A DNA stretch of 64,000 nt from Dendrophyllia cribrosa. Lineage: Eukaryota > Cnidaria > Anthozoa > Scleractinia > Dendrophylliidae. The notes below the pieces were generated by a model. The model did no database searches. It was not told the origin of the DNA and saw nothing but the letters and a program-made list of their open reading frames with translations. Of this stretch, positions 42,101-52,570 are shown piece after piece; positions within the stretch are counted from its first letter, which is position 1; every line of letters begins with the position of its first letter. The stretch covers positions 5,524,357-5,588,356 of the forward strand of contig JAJLRJ010000001.1 in assembly GCA_024195265.1 (NCBI GenBank), written 5' to 3'. The position numbers and the translations under genes were made by a program.

Positions 42101-45100
42101 GGTGTCAAGGGGTTAATTATAATTTGTTATTTTGACACCAATATTGTAATTCTTTTAATCTATATTTTGCACTTTAAATTGTAAATTAGTTTTGAAATAT
42201 CCTTGGGGAGAGACAAATCAAATAATAATATTCCTTCTTCTTATATTACTTACTGCATATATAGATGTTGGATTTTTTTTTAATACTAAGGTACAGGAAT
42301 TTTCTAATGCCATTCAGAATGCAGTTAAAGCATCTATCCAAGCCAATCACATGCAAGAGGCAGAGTTGTTAAATTTATGTTCATACTCCTGACTCCTGCA
42401 ACTTCTTAAATTTAATCAGATGGTTTAAATAAATCCAGAAAATAAATTATATTATAATATGACCATACGGCCCCGCTGACACAATCCTACAGAAAATAGA
42501 ATCGCAAGGTGACGTGAGCAGGGCCGGACGGGTTGACATGGGCCGGTTCGGAAAAAGCCGTCCGGCCCCGCTCGAGTTCAAGCGACCTCGCACTGCACGA
42601 CTATTCTACTTGTACTTTCTAGTCATATTATAAAATACTTATTGACTGAGTTAGGTCGGGCCGGACGGGAAATATTTGGGTCGAGGTCATGGCGTACGGA
42701 CCCAGCGCCGCAAATATTTTTCCGTCTGGCCCTCCCACTCAGTCAATAATTATATAAGTGCATATTATTCACTGTAGTGGCTCACAATTGCTGGGGCTTA
42801 ACCCTGCAGTTTCTCTAGCACATGAAGCAACTGAGAGTACATGTATTACTACTAACTCCCTCCTGGATGGGATGCTAGTTCATCGCAAGGTTATTACCCC
42901 CCAGCATTATGTTGCCGGTACCCATTTATACACCTGGGTGAAGAGAGACAACATGGAGTAAAGTTTCTTGTCTAATGAAACAATATGACAGCAGAGATAC
43001 ACCTGTATACATGTACAATGTCGTTGTACAATCACCTTACTGTCCTTCTCTGCGAATAAGTGGACTTTGCTATCTTCTCCTCCACATGCAATAACAGGAA
43101 CTAAAAGTACAAAATTCCAAGTGTTAGAGCCATTACATTGTATGTGCACATGAATCCTCGATTGGCTACTTTTATTTACTTTTTACATACCATATTTCCT
43201 TAAATAATAGGTGTCCCTCGCTTAATTGCCCCCCTCAAATAATCGCCCCCCTTTGGTGGAAATATTTGAAATAGTCACCTCCCTTGATTAATTAACCCCA
43301 CCCCCCCCCCCCCCCCCCCCCCCCCTCCCCATCACCTCCCCTTTCTTTCACATCCTCCCAGTCAAGTATAGGAACTATCGTTCCAATTACATAAAAGTTA
43401 CAAAAGTACAGGTTTCATATAGTTTTTCTGTAGTGACATTCATGTATTTGACTCTTTCCTTTATTTCTAGGAGCTCTCTGATAAGCACAATACCACATTA
43501 CCACCTCCAGTGAGCAATAATTGAAACAAAATTATTGCCCCCCTCCCCCCCTCGAATAATTGCCTCCCCTCGAATAATCGCCCCCTTTTGGAGTGAAAAA
43601 TGTTATAATCCCCCCGGCTATTATTTGAATAAATACGACAGTATTTGGTAAAATCATGGAATATGTCATTTGAACGCTGAAAAGTTTGTTACCGCTTGTT
43701 CGTGGAAGAATGGCAACTGCCACAGCTAAAATAAATCCTTTTCCAAAAGAAACAGTCTGTAAACTGCTAAAGTTATCTGCAAGAAAACAAACACATTACA
43801 TAATTAAACATGTAGACATATAAGGCTTCAACTCAGATATTGATAAGCGGACAACTTGAAGGGATGTGTCACCTCTACAGTATGCCCCCAACTTTTCCCA
43901 AAAGGTGCTGCATAGCTAAGCGTATATAGACACATGGGCTACATGTACATACATGTAACACAGGATACCCGGACCCATCCAGGTTTAAGCTTGCCACAAC
44001 AAGGAGTTTACATAAACAAAACTTGTGTTGGCTCCCTGTCTCACATATTACTCCATTCAAATATCAGTTGTCCATAACATCACACAAAAGTGACTGTTTC
44101 AATTACATGTATTTTCATACATTCCATCCAACTATACATGTACATGTAGCACTTAATAATAATTATTATTATAATTGATCATCCCACCTGCTGGCCCTTT
44201 GCGATCCCATATCCTAACAGATGAGTCTGTAGATGCTGAAACTATGATTGTTCTTGATTCCTCTTTGTTGTTGGATACTGTAACAGTAATGGCAGCCACA
44301 GAATTCACAGCTCCCTGGTGACCTTCCAGAATGGCAGAAATTTGCCACTGTGAAAAATACAAGAGTGAAGTTACATTACAAATGTAGATTCAATGTACAA
44401 AATGCATTTATGCAGTACAATCATCCTTGGGTAACAATAATACTTTGGAAATTACAGGTGATCATGAAAATTTGTGATGTTGTAAAATCAATTTCTATTG
44501 TACAGTCAACTCTCTCTATGATGGACACCGTCGGGTCCAGCCCCAACTGTCCGTCTTAGAGGTGTCCGGCTTATAGAGAGTCGAGGTAACATGACACCAG
44601 TTATTCTGAGGTAATAAAGCTGAACCTATGCACAATACACTGTAATTACAGGTCTGCAGACCTTCCAACCCCCATCGCATGAAAATCTGGAGGTTTTGAA
44701 AAAAAGTCCAGAAAAACCTGGAGATTGGGACCTCAAACCTGGAGATTTCCAAAATATGCGTCAAATTTAAAAAAAAAAACAGATTATTTGTTTGAGTGTT
44801 TTTTTTTTTACCTTTTTAGTGCCCCTATGGCTTGTTGTATTCTTTTGCTGCTTTTTTTGAAATTTGTGTTTGAAGGCTAAGCTTTTCCAGAGACCTTAGC
44901 GCACCGATGTTTCACTGGAATGAGGCTGACATTGTACCCAGGTTTCTCTCACAAATAAGTTTGATTAATTCGGCTGTTATGAACACAGATTATTCGATAT
45001 TCCTTCATACTTTGCAGAATTTTTTGGCAATTTCAAGGTTTTCTGGTTCACCGTGAGATTTAGAAGCAAAACCGTGAGACCGTGAGATGGCATCCCAAAC

Positions 45101-46756
45101 CGTGAGAGTTGGAAGGTCTGGGTCTGTTTTAAGTCTGTTTACAGTCGTTAACTTAAGCAAAACCTACAGTGTAGAGAGAGAGAGTTGACTGTATTAAAAT
45201 GGACTACATGTACATTACAGCTTACTTGACAGTTCCGACCAGCCTTCTTCTGCCAAACAATAACTGATTTATCTGTTGAACCTGAAATTAACTCAATTTC
45301 ATCTTCTGAAAAAAAGGCAGAACATCGAAGTATAATTCAAATCACAATGTACCTGTACATGTATCATATATGAATGTACAGCTGTGCCCAGAAGGGGGGG
45401 GGGGGGGGGGGGGGGGGGGTACTATCATAAAATTATATAAGCTACATGTATATGGATATGTGCCGCTGTGAAGGGTATAGTTTTCAAGCAGTTCAGTCTG
45501 GAATAGGGTTTAGATATCAGCGAGTTTTGGTCTAGAATAGGGTGCCATTTGCTGGGAAACTGATCAGTGGTATGAAGAATTAAGTCTAGATCTCGGAAGA
45601 GAAAGAGGCTTCCCTGAACGGAAATAAAATCATCGCGGCAACATTGTTGAGAGATAGTTTTCCATTAAAATCACTAATAATTAGCGATTTTAATGGAAAA
45701 CCATCTCTCAACATACAGTTCTAAAAATAGCAAGTCTGGGATAGCGTAGGGATTTTCGGTATCTAGTCTAGTATAGGGTTGCAAAAACAGCTGAACATGG
45801 TCTGGTATAGGGTAAGGGTTGCAGAGTCCAGGCAGCACACCTCTGCCCAAAAATATACAGAGTTGGGAGGGAGGGGGGGGGGGGGGGGGGGGGGGGCAGC
45901 TGTGGGGGTAATTGGAGATGTACACTGTAAGCAAGATTTTTGATACACTTTCCTTTATGTATCTTACCGCATAGTGGTTGAGGAATCCACTTCACACAAT
46001 TCACTCTATCTTTATGCCCATTTAGAATATGCTCTGTGCTCCTAAATCCACCAGCTCTCTATAAACAGAACATGGAGAACCTTTTTTTTATACAGATGCC
46101 ACTTCACATAATAAATACACTGTATAGTGCTTACATGTACATGTTAAGTGACAAATTCAGATGCAAAGAGGCAAAGACATACATTGGACACAGCTGTATG
46201 TAGTGTATATATATATGTGTGGGATAATGTCAGTACACTTATATGTAAGCTTGTACATGTTGTAACAATAATTTTTGGAATGTGTAAAAATAGACTGTAA
46301 ACTCACGATACAACTGTATTTAGAACTGTTCACTAAGTCGATCTCCAGGTAAGCTAACTGTATCTGCTATCGCAGTCATCACGTACATGTATTTTACAAT
46401 GTAATTCTTGTCCTGAAATAATTTTCTGACTTAGATCGATAAGATCTGAAGGCACGATCGTTTAGAGAAACTGTCTTTGTCTAAAAATCTACTTTAGCTT
46501 AGCTTCTAAGTTAAGAACTTAGAGTAGAAACCTGAGTAAAGATTTGATTTTGCACGTGGATGAGCAAAATTAAAAGTAAGACGGAACCCACCTTTGGACG
46601 ACATAAAGCGATAGAATAACAAGCACCGTAAGCCACCCATCCGTTTCTTCCCCAATCTACACACAACGGCGTCCTGTTACATGCAACACTAAGGTATTCC
46701 AGCGAACATTTACAGCAAGAAGTTTCTGTTTTGGCGTTTTCATCTGTGTCCGCCAT
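32764..46756 (-). CDS. ELP2: Elongator complex protein 2 (WD40 repeats)
   Basis: Subunit of Elongator, which modifies wobble uridines of tRNA; ELP2 supplies WD40 propellers that scaffold ELP1 and ELP3. Exons in transcript order: 46592-46756, 45968-46058, 45226-45305, 44188-44347, 43693-43776, 43036-43100, 40835-40901, 39784-39945, 39592-39687, 39324-39427, 38791-38919, 38124-38180, 37909-38007, 37680-37781, 37153-37230, 36559-36628, 36075-36182, 35564-35621, 34981-35053, 34582-34768, 33635-33753, 33293-33414, 32764-32929. Total 2442 nt, 813 residues, phases all consistent. Hallmarks: [84 protein letters not shown]. Start ATG 46756 follows upstream stops in an MADTDENAK frame. The length is close to the usual 800-830, but the end (…[13 protein letters not shown]) lacks the expected last WD repeat. 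Introns hold many MITEs and several G/C runs. Confidence 0.93.
32965..33145. mobile_element. Partial CCAAT-rich MITE abutting an ELP2 exon
   Basis: Carries the family blocks CCAATCAGAAGT, GCCGGCGCCAAGCGCGGGAA, CGATTGGTTTTGG and GGCGCGAGATTTCTTAGCC, but lacks clear terminal repeats. It lies only about 35 bases upstream (in transcript sense) of the last recognised ELP2 exon. Confidence 0.7.
34160..34448. mobile_element. CCAAT-rich TA-type MITE in ELP2 intron 20
   Basis: The termini GAGCAGTTTTCAATTGAGTG and CAATTGAAGACTGCTCT are inverted partners. The core GCGCTTGGCGCCGGC and several ATTGG boxes are present. It lies between the ELP2 exons at 33635-33753 and 34582-34768. Confidence 0.82.
36267..36362. 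mobile_element. 78-bp palindromic MITE with 8-9-bp duplication
   Basis: The termini TAGCCTGCAAGCAAGCTC and GAGCTTGCTCGCAGGCTA enclose a GC-rich palindromic centre (element 36276-36353). CCCAAGCTC lies at 36267-36275 and 36354-36362. The end sequence is related to the 1578-1661 element (TACCCTGCGAGCAGAGC). It lies in ELP2 intron 16. Confidence 0.8.
36805..37006. mobile_element. Long hairpin element in ELP2 intron 15
   Basis: The left arm contains GCCCTTATCGTAGATGAGTA and CAGCGGTTTCTCGCTTTCTT; the right arm carries their reverse complements in mirrored order. The short centre (about 36896-36915) reads CCTCTGACAACGATGAGC. Arms are about 90 bp with small interruptions. No coding content. Confidence 0.7.
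37318..37408. repeat. G-rich tract with GTTGTTGAGGGG units
   Basis: Interrupted G homopolymer of about 50 bases flanked by GTTG(T)TG-type units, in ELP2 intron 14. Assembly length here is unreliable. Confidence 0.8.
39121..39157. repeat. G homopolymer (about 36 bases)
   Basis: One of the longest uninterrupted G runs in the window, in ELP2 intron 10, followed by GTACAAGG. Poly-Gly reading frames across it are artefacts. Confidence 0.9.
40902..43035 (-). other. ELP2 intron 6 with small GC-rich inverted elements
   Basis: A 2.1-kb intron. It contains an element with TTATAATATGACCA-type inverted ends (about 42452-42633) and a second inverted pair around CTTATTGACTGAGTTAGG and CCACTCAGTCAATAAT (about 42638-42756), both with GGCCGGACGG motifs. 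The remainder, including 41100-42100, has only short chance reading frames. Confidence 0.6.
42452..42633. mobile_element. MITE with TTATAATATGACC ends
   Basis: The left end ATTATAATATGACCATACGG and the right end AGTCATATTATAA are inverted. The interior holds CGGCCCCGCTGAC and GGGCCGGACGGG, also seen at the neighbouring inverted pair 42638-42756. Boundaries are approximate. Confidence 0.5.
43195..43640. repeat. C-rich element with AATAATCGCCCCC motifs and a poly-C run
   Basis: Repeated CTTAATTGCCCCCC, AAATAATCGCCCCCCTT and CGAATAATTGCC phrases surround a C homopolymer (about 43301-43325). The ends TTAAATAATAGG and CTATTATTTGAATAAA are loosely inverted. It resembles in style the element at 4825-5380 and lies in ELP2 intron 5. 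Confidence 0.55.
44501..45193. mobile_element. Non-coding element with TACAGTCAACTCTCTCTA ends
   Basis: The left end is at 44501-44518 and its inverted copy at 45170-45193 (GAGAGAGTTGACTGTA). TA at both borders fits Tc1/mariner-type insertion. The interior carries repeated CCTGGAGAT / CCGTGAGA phrases and no transposase frame. It lies in ELP2 intron 3. Confidence 0.7.
45396..45895. repeat. Element bounded by G homopolymers, internal TATAGGGT repeats
   Basis: G runs at about 45396-45418 and 45869-45895 enclose repeated phrases such as GGAATAGGGTTT, GTATAGGGTTGCA and TAGGGTAAGGGTTGCAGAGT. A perfect hairpin (45645-45713; TTGAGAGAT...ATCTCTCAA) sits in the middle. The layout resembles 55088-55545. 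ELP2 intron 2. Confidence 0.55.
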
Positions 46757-47505
46757 GATGGATTTCTAAATTCTAACGAGATACCGCTGAAGGATTGCCG
46801 TGCTGCTTTACCCTCAATGCACCGCAAGGTGTGTAGAAATTAGTTGAAGGCCTGTCACGATATAGAGCGCGAGCACGACTACGAACGCGACCATTGCGAC
46901 TTTCCGCGCGACTTTCCGTTTGACTCCGAACCACCGTTCATACAGAACGCGGTAATTCGGGCTGTGGTAGTCGCAATGTGTGCTGCCATGCACCATCTCA
47001 TGAATATGTCAGCAATAACTCAACGCATTTATTTCTTTTTCTCTGCGTCTTTTAAATCACGACGGCCTTTGTCGTTGGGTGTTTTTAAACTTCCACAATT
47101 AGCAGTTCAGTTTTGTCCAACATGTTGTCAACCGGTGCGCTACAAAGTCAATTTTTTTACGCGTACCGCGTGTCACCTGAGCCGAGTTACACGAAAACAA
47201 AAGAACTGAGTTGGTTGACAAGAAATAGTTCGTGCGACCATCGCATAAAAATTCGCTCTTGAGGCAATCTCTGCGACTTTCCGCACGAACCAATTTCCAG
47301 CCACGTTCGTGGTCGCCTTTGGTACTAGAAATACGTGTCTCGCAGAACCTCGCGAAGCTCGGGGGAGGATGCACTGCAAAATTTTAGCGATGTGGGAGGG
47401 AGAGATGGAATTTCTGATTTAAATGGAGAGGTTGGGTTGCTTGCTGGCAATGGCCCCAAAATTTAAAGTTGAGACATTTTCCTTCCCAGTCTCTTCCATT
47501 TAACT

Positions 47506-47506
47506 T

Positions 47507-47538
<32 letters not shown>

Positions 47539-47945
47539 TTAATTCTTATATTGCGCGCTTTCCATGAAATGATCAAGCGCGCATTACATGATTTCTATCT
47601 ATAATAATTAAATACAGGATATCTCAATAATAATTATTAAAAATATACTATGATAAAATTGAAATATACAAGATAAAAATTAATAAAAATTAATAAAAAG
47701 CTTCCTTAAAGAGGTGCGTTTTCAGGTGGCACTTAAAAATCCCTAGATCTGTAATAGAACGAATCTCACTCGGTAATACATTCCAAAGTGCCGGAGCTGC
47801 GACCTGGAATGACCTGTCTCCTAATGTAGCCCTACTTCTGTAAGTTGGCATTGCAAGCAACAAACCATTCGAGGAGGATCTTAAATTATAATTTCCTGGT
47901 CTTTTAATTGACACAATTGTACTCAGTGTGCCCTGTCTTCCTAAA
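47506..47945 (-). mobile_element. 5'-truncated LINE: C-terminal end of reverse transcriptase ORF plus ATT-repeat tail
   Basis: On the minus strand the frame 47914-47690 reads RPGNYNLRSSSNGLLLAMPT, then a run including DRSFQVAAPALWNVLPSEIR and LKTHLF. This is the conserved C-terminal tail found after the reverse transcriptase of many non-LTR retrotransposons (Y.LR..., RSF...APxLWNxLPxxIR). The 3' untranslated part ends GCGCGCAATATAAG and then an ATT microsatellite (about 47506-47540). Only the last ~75 codons remain, so it is dead. The tail resembles that of the SINE at 3945-4317. Confidence 0.85.
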
Positions 47946-48048
47946 ATAAAATAAATGGGAGCTGGTGCTGGTCAGTTTTGGGTTTTGAGCTGCGGGTCGT
48001 TGTAACTGCTATGGGACTGGGTACCAAACGATCGTCAGGCCCTTCCTC

Positions 48049-48064
48049 CCCCCCCCCCCCCCCC
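48049..48064. repeat. C homopolymer
   Basis: Run of about 16 C between GCCCTTCCTC and ACCTATC, in the spacer right of the LINE fragment. Confidence 0.85.
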
Positions 48065-48273
48065 ACCTATCTTCATTAATTTTTGTCAGAAGAAAAATTT
48101 GTCTGAAAGTGGATGTATTTTTAAAAGTACTGTTGTGGACATGGGTCCAGGACAATATGAAGTGGTGTTCTGTTTATTTTGATTGTCTCAATTAAATTCC
48201 ATTTTTGAAGCTTGTGAGTGCTATCTCCCAAATTAACCAATTCCCTTTAGATACTGCTATAGTTTTTGTTCTT

Positions 48274-48460
48274 TATACACTACTTTCATAATGGCGGCCG
48301 AATTATTTATTCTTTTATATGTATGTTAATTAGCCTCACCGGCCTCGTTGGCGTGTGCAAAATTCAAAAGAATTTTTACTCAAAAACGAGGCCGGTGAGG
48401 CTAATTAACATACATATAAAAGAATAAATAATTCGGCCGCCATTATGAAAGTGGTGTATA
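48274..48460. mobile_element. 187-bp hairpin MITE
   Basis: The left arm TATACACTACTTTCATAATG... and the right arm are near-perfect inverted copies of about 80 bp, including GGCGGCCGAATTATTTATTC and GCCTCACCGGCCTCGTT. The loop is about 25-30 bp. There is no coding capacity. It is probably a recent copy, since the arms show few differences. Confidence 0.8.
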
Positions 48461-49423
48461 CTGGGTATCAAATAATTGGTAACACAATTCTCTATTTGCT
48501 TGAATGGTTGAGATCACAGGAGGTAACTGCTGCTGAAAAGTGATGTTGTCCAAAAAATAACAACTCAATGGTGAAAGTGGCACGAGAGTCTCCCAGCAGT
48601 AACAATACTATATTTTGGATACAGGTCATGGGAATTACAAAATTGATTACAAAACATGAATATTCAACATGAAGCAACAGATTCTCTGCAAATACCATAA
48701 GCAATGTATAGAGACCTGGATGGAGAATTCGTAGATTAAGACCAGGACTTAGGTCTTCATGACCAGTTAGCCCCTTTAAAAATCTCGAAATCAAAATTAA
48801 TTTGTTGATGTACATTCTCCTTACTGTCAATACAGTTCACATAACCATATAACTACAGTGAATTTGTATTCAATTTCCAGACAACTCATGTTGAAAGTGA
48901 TCAGGTTCTCAATTTGCATAATCTATGTACTTGGCCTTGAGTGTGTTGAGCACTGTGTGTTGAGTGACTGACTCACGGTGATAAAAAAAAAACAGTCGGA
49001 TGTCGATGTCGTTGACCAATTTAATTGTATTGTTACTTACGCAACAACCGAGTTGCTACCGCCCAACATCTACGCAGCTTATGTGTGAAAATACTCCAAA
49101 GTTGGTCGGAACTGAGATCAAATTTAACTGTTCCCATTTTGTGTGCCAAAATTTAAAAGAGGCTTTGTAGCCAAAGTTACTCCGGCGCCGAAAAGTTAAA
49201 CAAGAGCCTAAAGCTGAACGAAGCTCTATAAAATTCATTTCACTTTTAGGAGGGTCTGGATGGGGTTCACTGACAACTGACAAATGGCTAAAATTTTAAC
49301 TGACAAATAACCTTAAATTTTACTGACAACTGACATTTGTACCAGGGTTAAATGACACCTGATAACATTCTTGGAATAATCTTTTTTCAGTTTTTTTTAT
49401 AATATATAATATAATAATATAAC

Positions 49424-49582
49424 TTAAGATCCGACTTATAACGCGAGATCTCGACTTACAACTTAAGATCACGTCATATAACTCGAGATCTCGACTTATA
49501 AAAGGAGATCTCGACTTATCATATGAGAGCGCGACTTTCACCTCGAGAACTCGACTTATAAATCGAGATCCCGACTTGTAAA
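49424..49582. repeat. Degenerate minisatellite, unit about 20-21 bp
   Basis: Seven to eight imperfect tandem units around the phrase CGAGATCTCGACTTATAA (variants AAGATCCGACTTATAA, GAGATCCCGACTTGTAA). The spacing is regular at about 20-21 bases. It lies inside the left part of the 6.8-kb element. Confidence 0.75.
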
Positions 49583-50353
49583 GAAAAATACTTTCTTGTT
49601 TTGTTTTGAGAGCTCTCTAACCTTCTGATGTCAAAGTTTCAATCAAATACGAAATGGAGACGCTTGACGTACAGCAGGTGAACTTTGGCCACACATTTCC
49701 ATTCAACTGACCTTTAATTAGTGTCTTCAACGCAGTCAAAAAGGAAGCCGCAGTGCTGAATGCTAGTTTCATATTAAAGAAACGTTTGAGCTGGTTTGAA
49801 GCTACTAAAAGCTAACATTGTTACACAAAGGTAAGTCTAGTCTAAGAATTCAGATTTTAGTAGCAGACCATGCAAGGATTCGCAGAAAAAGCCATCGTTA
49901 GTTGTTCATAAACCAATCGACAATATTATATTTGGAGTAAGAGGTTGGAAAAAAGTTTTTAGCAACACACAGAGAGCTCTAGACCCAGCTAAACCGTTCA
50001 CCACTAGTCCTTGAAGCCTGCCAAGAGTCACTTTGTCAGAGTCTTGTTGCAAAGTCCGCCGGTCTGCGTTATCGTAGACATCGACCAAGCAATTTGAACC
50101 TGTGAAATGGAACATCTTAATAAAGTGAGATATAATTTATACGCACACTGGATTTGTCCTGCTCCAACTCGGAATGAAAATATAAAACGAAATCATTTAG
50201 TCCGATTATTAAGACGAACTAAATGATTTAAGTAGTCTTGACGTAGAATGCGTCCTTTGCCCATATTTATACCGAGACAAGACCTCTCTACTAGTCAACG
50301 AGCTGAAACAACGCCTGCAATTTCGTGTAGATCCTGCCTTTAAACTTTATACA

Positions 50354-50402
50354 GTCGAACCTCGATTATCCGGACTTTTCGATTATCCGGACTTTTTCTC
50401 TG
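50354..50402. mobile_element. Isolated Tc1/pogo-like terminal repeat
   Basis: TACAGTCGAACCTCGATTAT starts at a TA and is followed by a duplicated phrase CGATTATCCGGACTTTT. This resembles the terminal sequence of pogo/Tigger-type elements (family knowledge). No partner end was found nearby, so it is a fragment. Confidence 0.45.
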
Positions 50403-51452
50403 GTCCTGTTTTTTTTTTTTCACAAATATTAATGAGCTTTGATCTTAAAAACTTTAAGAGGAAAAAAATTAAGAAATTATAAAGTGTGTTTAAAACAGCG
50501 CATTTATTTTTTAACATCAAACAGGTTTATAAAATCAAACATATTATTTTCAAACAAACCTTTCTAATTGCTGTGAGTTATTAAATCAGCTTTAGAAGAC
50601 AACTAAAACACCAAAGAAGTGAAAACGACTCGACAAACAAACGCACTTGAGTAACTTGGCAACCAAGCTACAGCCAGGTAACTAAGCAGCAAAGTTCGAA
50701 GCGAAAAAGATGTTTTATCAAGGCCGATTTATGGCTTTATTTTACAGCAGGGAGTGTCAGCTGTTTATTCCAAAATTGTGCCAAGAAGTATGAAAACATT
50801 CACGTGTGTTTTCTCCGCATGAAGGCTTAAATTAAAGTGCAAGTTTGTCATTAGAGGTGTGAACTTTCAGCGTTTGTTCCCGTGTTTTCGTGACTTTTTC
50901 ATCTAAGTAAACTCTCCTTATTTTAGGTGCGTCAACACTTCTCGGATATTCTGGAAACTTTCCTCGGGAAATTACTGTACCATTCGCTTCTGTTCCAAAC
51001 TTTTCGGAATTTTTGGTCGAATGGAAAGCGCCCGTTATTTCTTTTGTTTACATTAGTTTAGCGTGACAGAACAGTGCGGTTCGTGTTACATGGTGCGTGT
51101 ATTTTTGCACGTTTTGAGTTGATCATTATGTTCACCTCTGGAAATTATAGAATTTCAATGTTAAAGATGTCTATGCGAGTTTAAATCTCTCAACTACGCT
51201 TGCTTGCTGAAAGCTATCAACAGAGGTTTTGAAACAAACGCAATTTTCATGGTTTGTCAGGCAATTGACCCTGGAGGTCGATTGTGAGAGTCCGACTTTA
51301 TTTCTCGCGTATCGTATCTCACGCACGTGGCGACTGTCACACTATAGAATAACGCAATATTTTGAACAAGAAAAGCAGTGAAATTTTTAGATTTTAGCAC
51401 TCCCCAGCCTTTCGGCCGTCCAGTTTTAAGCTTTTAAAGCTTCTTGATTATC

Positions 51453-52570
51453 TACCATTTCTGGTGAGCAACGCGCGATAGTCCCTTGCTTTCCACTTTT
51501 AACTAGATACATGTATGCTAGTACTCAAGACTGAAAAAGAGAGCAAACAATTGACCCTTGTCCGACAACTTAGGAAAATTTGATCACGCAAATTTACACG
51601 ATAAGTGTATGGTACAAAGTCCCTTTTATCTTAGCATCAGAGAGGATAGTTGTATGTCCAACAATCACTGAACAATGCATTCCGAGTTAGCGCATAAAAA
51701 CAAATATGCCTACCCTTTATCCAGCTGCTTTGTCCGTTTGCGCTAAGACCTTTTTTCAGCGGATTATTTAGAACTGGCAGATGTCTTCCCTTAGTCTCTT
51801 TTCTTTTTTTCTCTCCAGCCTGACTTAGAATGACTGCAAAAGTGGAATGCAAATTAACACCTTAGAATCTTGAATCGCCGATACATTAATAAGTTTAGTT
51901 GTCTCTAGATGAAAGCATTTCTATAAAAGAGACAGCGAACAGCGTGGAATGAATTCACTCCAACGGCCATTTCCGGTGAGCAACGCGCGATATTCCCTTG
52001 CTTTACAGAGGACAAACATTAACTCGTTATGCTAGTACTGAACCACGATTAAGGCATTTAATAAAACTGAAAAAGAGGGCAACATTAATTGTCCCTCGTC
52101 TTCCGTCAACTTTCGGAAAATTTATAGCAACCCAAAAGTGCCATGAGCGAAATAATAAGTGTATGAGATCCCTTTACTAGATTTACTTTAGCATCGAGGG
52201 GAAAGTTGAATGGCCTACGATGCAGACGACTAGCGCAAACAAACAAAACATTATGCTTACCCTTTATCCAGCTTCTTTGTCTGTCTGCGCTTAGTCCCTT
52301 TCTCAGCAGATCTCAGATTTGGTAGATCTCGTTTCACTATCGTTTCTTTCTCTTTACCAGCGGAGCCCTCGAAAACTCAGAAATGACTGTAAAAGGGGAA
52401 TGTAAATGAACACCTTGGTTAGAATCTAGATTCTTATACCGCCGATACCTTAATAAATTTAAATTGTCTATAAATGAAAGAATTTATGTAAAAAAGACAA
52501 CGAACAGTGTCAGTTATTCCAGTACCATCACTGCCCGCGTGCAAGCAAAAGAATTATAGGAATGAATTTA
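51453..52570. repeat. Diverged tandem duplication, unit about 510-550 bp
   Basis: The blocks GAGCAACGCGCGATA(G/T)TCCC, TATGC(C/T)TACCCTTTATCCAG, AATGACTG(C/T)AAAAG(T/G)GGAAT and TCGCCGATAC / CCGCCGATAC occur in the same order in 51453-51955 and 51965-52570. Identity is moderate, with several indels. The duplicated segment includes a candidate minus-strand exon in each copy. Confidence 0.7.
51714..51833 (-). other. Candidate exon of unknown gene (Lys/Arg-rich), copy A
   Basis: On the minus strand, acceptor TTTTGCAG and donor GTAGGCAT border 120 nt with one open frame (SQAGEKKRKETKGRHLPVLN, ...). The duplicated counterpart at 52261-52386 has a better donor (GTAAGC) but stops in the equivalent frame. 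A third open segment, 52576-52687 (acceptor TTCTAG, donor GTGGGT), reads SENHCWRYCAASS. I do not recognise a family. They may be exons of the 6.8-kb element's gene or chance frames. Confidence 0.25.

Noticed and set aside
46844..47209. 121-codon plus-strand ORF upstream of ELP2
   Set aside because: No domain, no splice support, and composition like random AT/GC spacer.
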